Below, one piece after another: positions 25,455-34,010 of a stretch of DNA of 64,000 nt. Origin of the DNA: Acidobacteriota bacterium. GTDB lineage: Bacteria > Acidobacteriota > Polarisedimenticolia > Polarisedimenticolales > Polarisedimenticolaceae. The stretch lies in assembly GCA_029861955.1 (NCBI GenBank), contig JAOTYK010000016.1, positions 38,304 through 102,303 of the forward strand, read 5' to 3'. Positions within the stretch are counted from its first letter, which is position 1; each line of letters starts with the position of its first letter. The notes under the pieces are model-generated. The model was not told the origin of the DNA. It made no database searches and saw only the letters and a list, made by a program, of their open reading frames with translations. The position numbers and the translations under genes are program-made.

Positions 25455-28400
25455 GTGAGTTCCTCAAGAGTGCCGTTAGCGTCCACCCTCTGCATCCTGG
25501 CGATGCTGGTCGGCGGCGCTTCCTTCGCACAGACTACCGGATCCGGACTTCGTGGGCGTGTCGCCGATGAGAATGGACGTCCGGTCGTCGCCGCCGTTGT
25601 TCAGGCGCGGTCCGCAGAGTCCGGGACGATCCGGACGGCTGTGACCGACGACAAGGGCGTCTATCGGATTGACGAGATTCAGTCCGGTATCTGGACGGTC
25701 GTCGCACGGGTCCCCGGGGGGGAGGCCAGCGAGTCGCGGACGGTGACTCTCTCACTCCAGAAAACGCTCGAGTTGGATTTCGTGACAACCGGGGGCATCG
25801 AGGAACGAATCACGGTCAGTGCCAATGCTCGTCTCCTCGATCCGAAGCAGACGTCCGGAGAGGTGCGATTCAATCTGGCGCAGACCGAGAGCCTTCCGTT
25901 GGCCGGTCGGAGTTTCACCGATCTCGCGCTTCTCGATGCGGCCGTCCGACGACCCCAGCAGGGAAATTACTTCGGCGAACGTGGCGCCGTCTTCGTGATC
26001 AACGGGCAGTCCGGACGGGCCAACAGCTTCCTGGTTGACGGACTCGATAACAACGACCAGGTCAGCGGGACGACCTCCAACTCCTTCTTCTCACAGTTGA
26101 CGATTCGCGAGTTCGTGGTTCTCAAGAGTCAGTTTTCCGCAGAGTTCGGGCGCGCCGTCGGCGGCGTCACCAACGCGGTGACCCGTCGCGGTGCCAACGA
26201 GCAGAGTTGGAGCGTGTTGATGCAGGGGACGACGCATCGCACGAATTCGACCGGGGAGTTCGTTGAAAACCTACCGAACGTCGGCGCCTCGTTCGACGCA
26301 CCCAATCGACTCCAGCTCGGTGCCAGTGTCGGTGGTGCCTTCCGCAAGGACAAGGCGTTCTACTTCTTCGCCTTCGAGCATCAGTCCGGCAAGGAGCTGA
26401 CCTCCTACACCGGCTTCGATCGAACGGGCACTCCCGGTGGATTCATCAATTCGCCGACAGAAAACGACAGCATCTTCTTTCGTACCGATTTCAACCTAGG
26501 CGCATCCAATCAGTTGATGTTCCGTCTGTCGGCCAACGATCGTTCCGACACCAATATCAACGTTGGCGGGATCCGGACGCCCGAGAACGGTTTCGGCATC
26601 GACGAGCAGGACATTTCCCTCAGTGGCAGCCTAAAGACCATCGTCTCACCGAAGATGATCAACGAGGTTCGATGGCAGATCGCCACGTCGGAGTTTGACC
26701 AGCGCGCCAACTCCGACCTCTCGGGCGTCGAGCGTCCGCGGGGAATCTTCGGTGGAAACCAACTCCAGACTCAGGACCGTGACGAGACCCGATTCCAACT
26801 TGTCGAGAACATGACTTTCCGGCGGGGCCGGCATTCGATCAAGGTTGGGTTCGACATCATCCGATCGCAGACGGATCTGCTGACGTCGTTCAACAACAAC
26901 GGCGGATTTCTCTACGTCAGCGACATCCCGTTCGAGTCGGGGGATTGCGACGATCTTCAGATCTCCGAAATCCGCGCCGCCGAGATCGCGGGGACGCTGC
27001 CGTTCGTCGCCTGTCCCGGTCAGGTCGGTGTCGACGATGACATGGATACCGTGATCGACGAACCCGCGATCATCACCTCGTTCCCGCAGGTCTTCTCGCA
27101 CGTTAGTGGAGAGCCGGCCGCGGACCTCGACGATACGCGATACGCATTGTTCGTGCAGGATCAGTGGGAGGTGACCGATCGGTGGTTCCTGGACTACGGA
27201 ATCCGTTACGACATCAGCACCTACACGCTCTCCGAGGGTGTGGCGCTGGACTCGCCGATTCCAAACGGCGGCGCGGGCAAGGATACCGACAACTGGGCGC
27301 CGAGGATGGCGTTCACCTACAACGCCGGCAAGAACCGCAAGACCGTCATCCGTGCGGGTGCCGGAGTCTTCTACGACAAGCTGGCCCTGGGATTCCCGGC
27401 CGTTGCGGCGATCACGTCCGGGACCGAGATCGGTCTTTTCTTCCCGCAGGGATTCGCCGTCGAACTCACCGAGCAGTCGATCGCGGACGACGGGATTGAT
27501 TCGATCCTGCCGAGCCTGTTCTTCTTCGATCAGTTGACGCTTCGGTTCTCGACCGACACGAAACTCGAGACGCCGTACACGTTGCAGTGGAAAGTCGGGA
27601 TCCAGCATCGATTCAACGATCAATCTTCGTTCGGCGTCGAGTTCAATCAGTCTCGCGGACACGACATGACGGTCCTTCTGGATCTCAACCCGGTAACCGG
27701 CATCTTCAATCCCGGCACGGAATGTTCCGCGATGTTCCAGGAGCCGTTGAGCGATGACACGATCGGTCTGCCCTGTCATCTTCGAGATCCGGCGCTGGGG
27801 TCAATCGCCGCCCTGACCAGCCGTGGACGCAACTGGTACACCGGGCTGGACTTCAACTTCCGCCATCAGGCGGAAGATCGCTGGCTGAATCTCTCCTACA
27901 CCTGGTCCGATGCGGAGGATACGGGCTTCGATCCACTCAAGGGTGGCATCGCATTACCACCGAATGGCGAAGACCTCAGCGGGGAACGGGGACGTTCCGA
28001 CAGCGACGTCCGTCATCGTCTGGTCTTGTCGGGCGACGTCCCGATCCCGTGGTGGAACGTCCGTGTTTCCGGGGCGTTTCAGGCGGCCAGCGCTTTGCCG
28101 TACGAGATCATCACCGGCTCCGACTTCAATCTGGACGGCCAGATGAACGATCGCCCGGACGGCATCGCCCGCAACGCCGGTGCCGATGCGGACCTCGAGA
28201 TCATCAACCAGGTGCGCGCGGACTACAACGCGGATATCGCGCCGCTGTTCGTCACCGATCCGTCCCTCGAGTTGCCGATGATCTCGTCACTGCCCGAGCC
28301 CTGGCTGTTCCAGGTCGATGTTCGCCTGTATCGACAGTTTCGCCTGGGCAGTGGGACGCGCGGCGAGATGTTCCTGCAGGTCTTCAATCTGTTTGATCGC

Positions 28401-28511
28401 AACAACATCGGGCGGATCGAGGGCCGGATCATCTCTCGGGACTTCGGCTCGCCGGTGAGTCTTGCCGGCCCACCACGCACCGTCGAATTCGGACTGCGCA
28501 TCGGTCGTTAG
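25455..28511 (+). CDS. TonB-dependent receptor with carboxypeptidase-regulatory-like domain (Oar-like)
   Basis: The 1018-aa product begins with a signal peptide (LASTLCILAMLVGGASFAQ), a CarboxypepD_reg-like Ig fold (LRGRVADENGRPVVAAVVQ ... GVYRIDEI), then a plug domain (SFTDLALLDAAVRR, FLVDGLDNNDQVSG, SAEFGRAVGGVTNAVTR) and a long outer-membrane beta barrel ending in an aromatic/Arg-rich strand (RTVEFGLRIGR). This is the Oar-like receptor architecture common in Acidobacteriota. I prefer the GTG at 25455, which has GGAGG 11 nt upstream and a normal signal peptide; a GTG at 25398 would add 19 residues. The ligand cannot be deduced. No TonB/ExbB/ExbD genes are in the window. Confidence 0.9.
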   Translation: MSSSRVPLASTLCILAMLVGGASFAQTTGSGLRGRVADENGRPVVAAVVQARSAESGTIRTAVTDDKGVYRIDEIQSGIWTVVARVPGGEASESRTVTLSLQKTLELDFVTTGGIEERITVSANARLLDPKQTSGEVRFNLAQTESLPLAGRSFTDLALLDAAVRRPQQGNYFGERGAVFVINGQSGRANSFLVDGLDNNDQVSGTTSNSFFSQLTIREFVVLKSQFSAEFGRAVGGVTNAVTRRGANEQSWSVLMQGTTHRTNSTGEFVENLPNVGASFDAPNRLQLGASVGGAFRKDKAFYFFAFEHQSGKELTSYTGFDRTGTPGGFINSPTENDSIFFRTDFNLGASNQLMFRLSANDRSDTNINVGGIRTPENGFGIDEQDISLSGSLKTIVSPKMINEVRWQIATSEFDQRANSDLSGVERPRGIFGGNQLQTQDRDETRFQLVENMTFRRGRHSIKVGFDIIRSQTDLLTSFNNNGGFLYVSDIPFESGDCDDLQISEIRAAEIAGTLPFVACPGQVGVDDDMDTVIDEPAIITSFPQVFSHVSGEPAADLDDTRYALFVQDQWEVTDRWFLDYGIRYDISTYTLSEGVALDSPIPNGGAGKDTDNWAPRMAFTYNAGKNRKTVIRAGAGVFYDKLALGFPAVAAITSGTEIGLFFPQGFAVELTEQSIADDGIDSILPSLFFFDQLTLRFSTDTKLETPYTLQWKVGIQHRFNDQSSFGVEFNQSRGHDMTVLLDLNPVTGIFNPGTECSAMFQEPLSDDTIGLPCHLRDPALGSIAALTSRGRNWYTGLDFNFRHQAEDRWLNLSYTWSDAEDTGFDPLKGGIALPPNGEDLSGERGRSDSDVRHRLVLSGDVPIPWWNVRVSGAFQAASALPYEIITGSDFNLDGQMNDRPDGIARNAGADADLEIINQVRADYNADIAPLFVTDPSLELPMISSLPEPWLFQVDVRLYRQFRLGSGTRGEMFLQVFNLFDRNNIGRIEGRIISRDFGSPVSLAGPPRTVEFGLRIGR

Positions 28512-28569
28512 ATCGCGCGCCTCGTGACAGGATGGTAAGGTGGCCTCGGCCCCCCTTTTTGAGGCAACG

Positions 28570-30261
28570 ATGTCGGATCTTGTATGGAATTTCGAGGATC
28601 TTGAGCGCTTCGCACGGATCGAAGACGCAGAAGTTCGTTTCTGGGCGGTCGATCGACTCACTCGCCATTTCCCCGACGAATGCTGCGATGCCATCGCGGA
28701 ACATCTACTCGACGATCACGAGGCGACGCCGCCGCTGGTCGCACGACATCTCGCCGATCACGGCACTGCTCAACATCACGCGATGCTTGTGCGGGGTTTT
28801 CGTGTCCTGCGCGGAGTCACTCCTGGTCTCTGTCTTCGGGCGCTGGCACGCACCGGTCACCCGGGTGTGGTGGAGATGGCGGGCGAGGCGTTCAAGCGTG
28901 GCGACCTGAACGATCAGGCGCTTGCAATCGTGATCGACGCGATTGCGGATCTGGCGACCCCGGAGGCGCGGGCCGTCGTGCAGCAGTTCTTTGAGGCGCA
29001 GCCCGAGTTGCTGGTCGAGCCGCCGGCACTCCGCGGCGCGCTCGCGCTGACGGAGACCGAACGGCTGGCCGACCTGATCGGACAGCTGGCCGTCGCGTTA
29101 CGTCAGCGGGGTCCCCATCGAGCAGGGGAGGCTTTCCGAACGCTACTCGACGGTCTCTATATCGATGATGCCGCATGGTGTTTGCGGACTGGCCCTTCGG
29201 GGCGGATCGAATTCCGCAAGACGATCAAGGCCATCGAATCCGGCTATGACTGCGACATCTTCGCCGCCATGGGTGAGGAGACGATCCAACGCATCGCACG
29301 GGTCTTCCGTGGTGAGGACCCTGCAGAGGTCGTCAAGGCGCTCGCAGACTGGACGCTCACCGCGTGTCAGGATCTTCCGGGGGAGAATCTACCCCGACGC
29401 ATCTCCGGGGTGGTGGGTGCCTTGTCGTCGCCTTCGTTCCTCGAAGTCGTTCCGGAGTTCGGCCGGTCGCTCGAGCAGTGGCTGATCGGATTCCACCTTT
29501 CAACGATGTTCGCGGTGGCCCGCGGAATGAACATTCCGCTGGAGCTCCAGGGAGCCCGTGGCGACCTGAACCGATTGCTCGAGTTGGCTGAGTTGGAAAC
29601 CGCGCATCTCCTCGATGAACTGCCGCAGGCCATCGCGGTTGTCTGTGAGGGTGATCCAGAGCGCGGTCACCAGGCCCAGGAATGGTGTCTCCGGATGCTC
29701 GAGGCACAGGGGCCGTTCTTTCCGCGGGTTGCGGCACTGCTGATTCTCGGCGAGCTGCATGCGATCCACTTCATTCCGGAGATGATCGGCTACCTGTCCG
29801 ACGAGAATTCTTACGTCTTCGGTGCGGCGGAGCGCTCCCTCAGCAAGATGGGCGAATCGATCCTACCGGCTACCGTGGCCCACATCGAAGCAGGGACGAT
29901 CGAGCCGGAGGCCGGTCACAGCTTGATGGTTCTCCTGTGCGATCTCGGGACCCAGGCGTCCTACGAGGTGATCAGTCGTTTTCTCGAGTGGTTCATGGAG
30001 ATCCTGGGTCCCGGCACGGCCGCGGAGTGGGCCAGTCTCTTCGGCACCGAGGAATTGATCGACCCGTTTCGGGACTGGCTCGACGAGGATCCTGCGATGG
30101 TCGGGCAGAGCTTGCTCTTGTTGGGTGGGATCCACGACGTCGAAATCCCGGAAGAAGAGGAGATCGTGCGAGCGATCGAAGACGAACGTGCGCGCCAGGC
30201 CGGGGGTGACGAGGATGGGTCGGCCGGCGGTGAAAGTGACGACGGCGGCTACGTCATGTAA
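28570..30261 (+). CDS. HEAT-repeat-like cytoplasmic protein
   Basis: The 563-aa product has no signal peptide or membrane helix and is built of helical pairs resembling HEAT repeats (EDAEVRFWAVDRLTRHFPDE near the start, YLSDENSYVFGAAERSLSKMGE and TVAHIEAGTIEPEAG later). The C-terminus is very acidic and glycine-rich (residues about 535-560). HEAT solenoids bind other proteins; no catalytic motif is visible. The ATG at 28570 has GAGG 5 nt upstream; a GTG at 28540 is in frame but lacks one. It is followed by Hsp20 and Lon, suggesting a link to protein quality control, but this is only proximity. Confidence 0.75.
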   Translation: MSDLVWNFEDLERFARIEDAEVRFWAVDRLTRHFPDECCDAIAEHLLDDHEATPPLVARHLADHGTAQHHAMLVRGFRVLRGVTPGLCLRALARTGHPGVVEMAGEAFKRGDLNDQALAIVIDAIADLATPEARAVVQQFFEAQPELLVEPPALRGALALTETERLADLIGQLAVALRQRGPHRAGEAFRTLLDGLYIDDAAWCLRTGPSGRIEFRKTIKAIESGYDCDIFAAMGEETIQRIARVFRGEDPAEVVKALADWTLTACQDLPGENLPRRISGVVGALSSPSFLEVVPEFGRSLEQWLIGFHLSTMFAVARGMNIPLELQGARGDLNRLLELAELETAHLLDELPQAIAVVCEGDPERGHQAQEWCLRMLEAQGPFFPRVAALLILGELHAIHFIPEMIGYLSDENSYVFGAAERSLSKMGESILPATVAHIEAGTIEPEAGHSLMVLLCDLGTQASYEVISRFLEWFMEILGPGTAAEWASLFGTEELIDPFRDWLDEDPAMVGQSLLLLGGIHDVEIPEEEEIVRAIEDERARQAGGDEDGSAGGESDDGGYVM

Positions 30262-30266
30262 CCGAC

Positions 30267-30296
30267 CTTGACACCTCCCGGTGGCGGTCCTAACCC
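30267..30296 (+). promoter_or_regulatory. Candidate promoter of hsp20
   Basis: CTTGACA at 30267-30273 is an excellent -35 for either the housekeeping or a heat-shock-type sigma factor. The downstream element is poor for the housekeeping factor (TAACCC after 17 nt), while CCTAACC after 15 nt is loosely like a heat-shock -10. It lies about 80 nt before the hsp20 start. Confidence 0.35.
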
Positions 30297-30351
30297 TCCG
30301 CCATCAGCAATTGTGGGCCGCATCCTAACCATGGCCCCTGGAGGTGCAACA

Positions 30352-30744
30352 ATGAAGATGATCCACTGGGATCCCTTTCGCGAACTGAACCAACCGCAGC
30401 GGCCGACGAACGGCCACTGGACGCCTGCCGTCGATGCAATCGAATCCAACGGCAATCTAATTCTGTCCATCGATCTTCCCGGCGTGAACAAGGACGAGGT
30501 CGAGATCGATGTCGAGAATGGCGAACTGAGTATCCGCGGGAAACGGACCCTGACCCAACCCGAGGGTGAGGTTCAACTCCGTCGTCGCGAGCGAACATCC
30601 GGTGTCTTCGAGCGCACGTTTGTTCTCCCGGAAACCGTCGATACGGACGAGGCCACGGCGAGCTACAAGGATGGCGTCCTGACCATCACGCTTCCGCTGG
30701 CGGAGTCGTCACGCCCGAGGCGGGTCGAGATCCACGCGGCCTAA
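30352..30744 (+). CDS. Small heat-shock protein, Hsp20 family
   Basis: The 130-aa protein has a short N-terminal arm and a complete alpha-crystallin domain: AVDAIESNGNLILSIDLPGV, VEIDVENGELSIRGKR, the dimer/bulk strand region RRRERTSGVFERTFVLPE, and ASYKDGVLTITLPLAE. It ends without a clear I-x-I tail. It binds unfolding proteins without ATP and hands them to other chaperones. The ATG has a perfect GGAGG at 7 nt. A strong terminator follows, so it is transcribed as a single unit. A second Hsp20 gene is at the right edge of the window. Confidence 0.93.
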   Translation: MKMIHWDPFRELNQPQRPTNGHWTPAVDAIESNGNLILSIDLPGVNKDEVEIDVENGELSIRGKRTLTQPEGEVQLRRRERTSGVFERTFVLPETVDTDEATASYKDGVLTITLPLAESSRPRRVEIHAA

Positions 30745-30761
30745 ATTCAAGGTTTTGTGAG

Positions 30762-30800
30762 GTCCCGGGGGGCTCAGGGAGGGTCCCCGGGACGTTTCTT
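30762..30800 (+). terminator. Rho-independent terminator after hsp20
   Basis: A 9-bp perfect stem GTCCCGGGG (30762-30770) with CCCCGGGAC (30785-30793), loop of 14 nt, followed by GTTTCTT. It separates hsp20 from lon. Confidence 0.75.
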
Positions 30801-30830
30801 GCGGGACGGGCCACGGGCCGATCGCGGCAC

Positions 30831-30836
30831 TATACT
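30831..30836 (+). promoter_or_regulatory. Possible -10 element upstream of lon
   Basis: TATACT lies 39 nt before the lon ATG and just beyond the hsp20 terminator, so a promoter is required here. No convincing -35 is seen at the normal distance (GGGCCA at 17 nt), so confidence is low. Confidence 0.35.
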
Positions 30837-30875
30837 TGGATTTGGCTACACCATTATCGAGAGGCAATCTACTTC

Positions 30876-33320
30876 ATGGACGACACCAAGGTTCCCGAGG
30901 AAATCGGAGTATTACCGCTCCGAAACAGCGTGCTGTTTCCTCACGCGATCATGCCGATCTCCGTCGGTCGTCGCAAGACGCTCAACCTTCTGGACGATGT
31001 CGTCCGGGAGAGCCAGCCGATCGCCGTCATCTCTCAGAGGAATCCTGCCGACGACGACCCGGAGCCGGGCGAACTCTATCGCGTCGGGACGATGGCCCGG
31101 ATTCTCAAGGTCGTCAAGCTAAGCGGAAACAACGTCAACCTGATCATCCAGGGGCTGAATCGTGTTCGTGTCGATCGATTCATCTCGACGGAGCCTTTCG
31201 TCAAGGCCGCGGTCACTCCGCTGTTGGATGTCAACGACCCCGGTGTCGAGACCGAAGCCGCGATTCGCAGCCTGATCAATCAATTCCAGAAACTCGTCCA
31301 GGTCTCGCAGAACATCTCCTCCGATCTGGGCGACATGGTGCTGTCCGCCGGTGCGGACGATCCCGCACGGCTGACCGATCTTGCTGCGTCCGTCTTGAAC
31401 ATCTCCGCCGAGGAGAAGATCGGTCTTCTGGAACGAAACGTGGTCAACGATCGCGTGCAGAAGCTGATCGAGCTGATCACCCGCGAGCTAGAGCTGCAGG
31501 AGATCTCGACCAAGATTCAGTCGCAGGTGGCCGACGAGGTGGGGAAGACCCAGCGTCAGTACTACCTTCGCGAACAGATGAAAGCGATCCAGAAGGAACT
31601 GGGCGAAGAGGACGATCGCGAGGCCGAGAACGACGAACTTCGCAAGAAGATCGACGACGCCGGGATGCCGGACGAGGCACGGAAGACGGCCGAGAAAGAG
31701 CTCGATCGTCTGAGCAAGATGCCGCCGCAGGCTGCGGAGTACACGGTTGCTCGCAGCTATCTGGATTGGCTGGTCAATCTTCCGTGGTCGGTCGAGACCG
31801 AAGACATGATCGACGTCAAGGAAGCCAAGCGAATCCTCGACGAGCAACACTTCGATCTGGAGAAGGTCAAGGACCGTATCATCGAGTATCTCGCCGTCCG
31901 TAGCCTGAAGAAGGACCTCAAGGGTCCGATCCTCTGTCTCGCAGGGCCACCCGGAGTTGGTAAGACCTCTCTCGGGCGCAGCATCGCCGCGGCCATGGGC
32001 CGAAAATTCGTTCGAATGTCCCTAGGTGGCGTCCGCGACGAGGCCGAGATTCGAGGTCATCGTCGAACGTACATCGGCTCGTTACCGGGCCGAATCCTTC
32101 AGGGCATCAAGCGGGCGGGCACCAAGAATCCCGTCTTCGTCCTGGATGAGATCGACAAGGTAGGCACGGATTTCCGAGGTGACCCGTCGTCGGCGCTTCT
32201 GGAGGTTCTGGATCCGGAGCAGAACTTCAGTTTCTCCGACCATTACCTGGAGGTTCCGTTCGACCTGAGCAACGTGTTCTTCATTTGTACGGCGAACGTT
32301 CTGGATACGATCCCTCCCGCGTTACGGGATCGGATGGAGATTCTCAACATTCCCGGCTACACCGAGGAAGAGAAGACCGAGATCGCGAAGCGCCATCTGG
32401 TACCTCGTCAACAGACTGAGCACGGGCAGACCGAAGAGAATATCGAATTCAGTGATGAAGCGATTCGAGCCGTCATCAACGGCTATACCCGGGAGGCGGG
32501 CGTCCGGAATCTCGATCGCGAGATTGCAACGCTCTGTCGCAAGGTCGCCCGTCGTTACGTCGAGGGCGAAACCGACAAGTTCATGGTCGACGCGGAGGCC
32601 GTGCCCGAGCTCCTTGGACCGACGCGTTACTTCCGCGAGATCAGCGAGCGCACCGATCGTAGCGGCGTCGCCATCGGTCTGGCGTGGACGCAGGTCGGTG
32701 GTGAGATCCTCTTCGTCGAGGCATCGCGCATGCGAGGCAAGGGCAAGGTGACCATCACCGGGCGTCTCGGCGATGTGATGAAGGAGTCGGCCATCGCGGC
32801 GATGACCTGGATCCGGTCCAACGCATCCAGCCTCAAGCTGAACGAGAAACTATTCGCCACCAGCGACTTTCACGTTCATATCCCGGCCGGAGCCATCCCG
32901 AAGGACGGACCGTCCGCCGGTGTGACGTTGACGACGTCGTTGGTCTCCCTACTGACCGGACTGCCGGTCGCGCAGGACCTCGCCATGACCGGAGAGATCA
33001 CGCTGCGGGGCAAGGTGCTTCCCGTCGGCGGGATCAAGGAGAAGGTGATCGCGGCCAAGTCGGCGGGCATCACCCGAGTCATCCTTCCCGCGAAGAACGA
33101 GAAGGACCTGGACGACGTCTCGGAGAATGTGCGCAAGGCTCTGACCTTCCAGTTTGTCGAGGAAATCCCCGAGGTGTTGGATCTGGCGTTCGGCGATCGT
33201 CTACAAGATCGACCGCTCACCGATCCCGATGACTTCGAGGCGGAGGCACTCGACTCCGACATCACGTGTGTCGTCGAGACTGACGGTGCGGCCGACGATG
33301 GGGATCGTCCGCCGGTGTAA
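30876..33320 (+). CDS. lon: ATP-dependent protease Lon
   Basis: The 814-aa protein is a full-length bacterial LonA. It has the N-terminal substrate-binding domain (about 10-200), a coiled-coil linker, the AAA+ module with Walker A GPPGVGKTS (K363) and FVLDEIDKVG, and the C-terminal protease domain with catalytic Ser680 in KDGPSAGV and Lys721 in GGIKEK. It degrades misfolded and selected regulatory proteins in the cytoplasm. Length and all motifs are normal. The C-terminal about 20 residues are an acidic tail beyond the usual end. Thiamine pyrophosphokinase starts 10 nt later, so the three genes lon, thiN and cstA probably form one transcript. Confidence 0.97.
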   Translation: MDDTKVPEEIGVLPLRNSVLFPHAIMPISVGRRKTLNLLDDVVRESQPIAVISQRNPADDDPEPGELYRVGTMARILKVVKLSGNNVNLIIQGLNRVRVDRFISTEPFVKAAVTPLLDVNDPGVETEAAIRSLINQFQKLVQVSQNISSDLGDMVLSAGADDPARLTDLAASVLNISAEEKIGLLERNVVNDRVQKLIELITRELELQEISTKIQSQVADEVGKTQRQYYLREQMKAIQKELGEEDDREAENDELRKKIDDAGMPDEARKTAEKELDRLSKMPPQAAEYTVARSYLDWLVNLPWSVETEDMIDVKEAKRILDEQHFDLEKVKDRIIEYLAVRSLKKDLKGPILCLAGPPGVGKTSLGRSIAAAMGRKFVRMSLGGVRDEAEIRGHRRTYIGSLPGRILQGIKRAGTKNPVFVLDEIDKVGTDFRGDPSSALLEVLDPEQNFSFSDHYLEVPFDLSNVFFICTANVLDTIPPALRDRMEILNIPGYTEEEKTEIAKRHLVPRQQTEHGQTEENIEFSDEAIRAVINGYTREAGVRNLDREIATLCRKVARRYVEGETDKFMVDAEAVPELLGPTRYFREISERTDRSGVAIGLAWTQVGGEILFVEASRMRGKGKVTITGRLGDVMKESAIAAMTWIRSNASSLKLNEKLFATSDFHVHIPAGAIPKDGPSAGVTLTTSLVSLLTGLPVAQDLAMTGEITLRGKVLPVGGIKEKVIAAKSAGITRVILPAKNEKDLDDVSENVRKALTFQFVEEIPEVLDLAFGDRLQDRPLTDPDDFEAEALDSDITCVVETDGAADDGDRPPV

Positions 33321-33329
33321 GATGGCCGC

Positions 33330-34010
33330 GTGACGGCGGAAGTACATAAGAGTCCGTACGAAGTGCGATTCCTCGCGGAGGATCCCGGCGACGCTGCGGC
33401 CCTACTGATTCTGCCGATGGCGACCGCCGGAGAGATCGCAATCGGACGTGCGCTGGCCGGGGACGCCCGCATCATCGCCGTCGACGGCGGCTACGATCGC
33501 TGTCTCGAAAACGATCTGACCGTCGATCTGTTCGTGGGTGATGGCGATTCGGTCGCCCGGCCACCGCAATCCATTCCCACGCAAGAGTTTCAAGCAGATA
33601 AGTCTTTCAGCGACTTGCACGGTGCGTTGCAAAGCCTGCCCCAATCGCGCCAACGGATCGTCGTCGCCGGTGTTTCCGGCGGACGGATCGACCATCAATG
33701 GATCAACGTCCACGAGTTGGCAGTGGCGGCCGGTCGTGTGGCGGGAATCGCGGCCATCGGATTCGACGGGTTGCTGTTTGTGACCAGTGGTGGTGTCGAG
33801 ATCGTTCTTCCGGAGGGCACGCTGTTCTCGATTCTCGCGTTGGTCGGTGAGCCCAGGGTCACGCTCCGTGGCGCCCGCTACGAGTTGGCCCGAGAGCGGC
33901 TGTCCTGTCCCTCTCACGGACTCAGCAACGTCTCCTGCGGTCGCGTGGAGCTTGAGTGCGCGAAGGGGGTCGTCGCGCTGATCGTTCCCGATAGCGTGCC
34001 CCCGGAATGA
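33330..34010 (+). CDS. thiN: Thiamine pyrophosphokinase
   Basis: The 226-aa protein transfers pyrophosphate from ATP to thiamine to give thiamine diphosphate. Diagnostic segments are IIAVDGGYDRCL, LFVGDGDSV, DKSFSDLHGAL (normally DxTDxxxAL) and GGRIDHQWINV. The last two hold the metal- and nucleotide-binding Asp residues. The GTG start has only a weak ribosome-binding site. It sits between lon and cstA and overlaps cstA by 4 nt (ATGA). No TPP riboswitch is visible upstream; the gap to lon is only 9 nt. Confidence 0.88.
   Translation: MTAEVHKSPYEVRFLAEDPGDAAALLILPMATAGEIAIGRALAGDARIIAVDGGYDRCLENDLTVDLFVGDGDSVARPPQSIPTQEFQADKSFSDLHGALQSLPQSRQRIVVAGVSGGRIDHQWINVHELAVAAGRVAGIAAIGFDGLLFVTSGGVEIVLPEGTLFSILALVGEPRVTLRGARYELARERLSCPSHGLSNVSCGRVELECAKGVVALIVPDSVPPE

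Noticed and set aside
26646..27779. Long reading frame on the minus strand opposite the TonB receptor gene
   Set aside because: It is antisense to a clear receptor gene, has Arg/Asp/Val-rich composition typical of shadow frames in GC-rich DNA, and no family motif.
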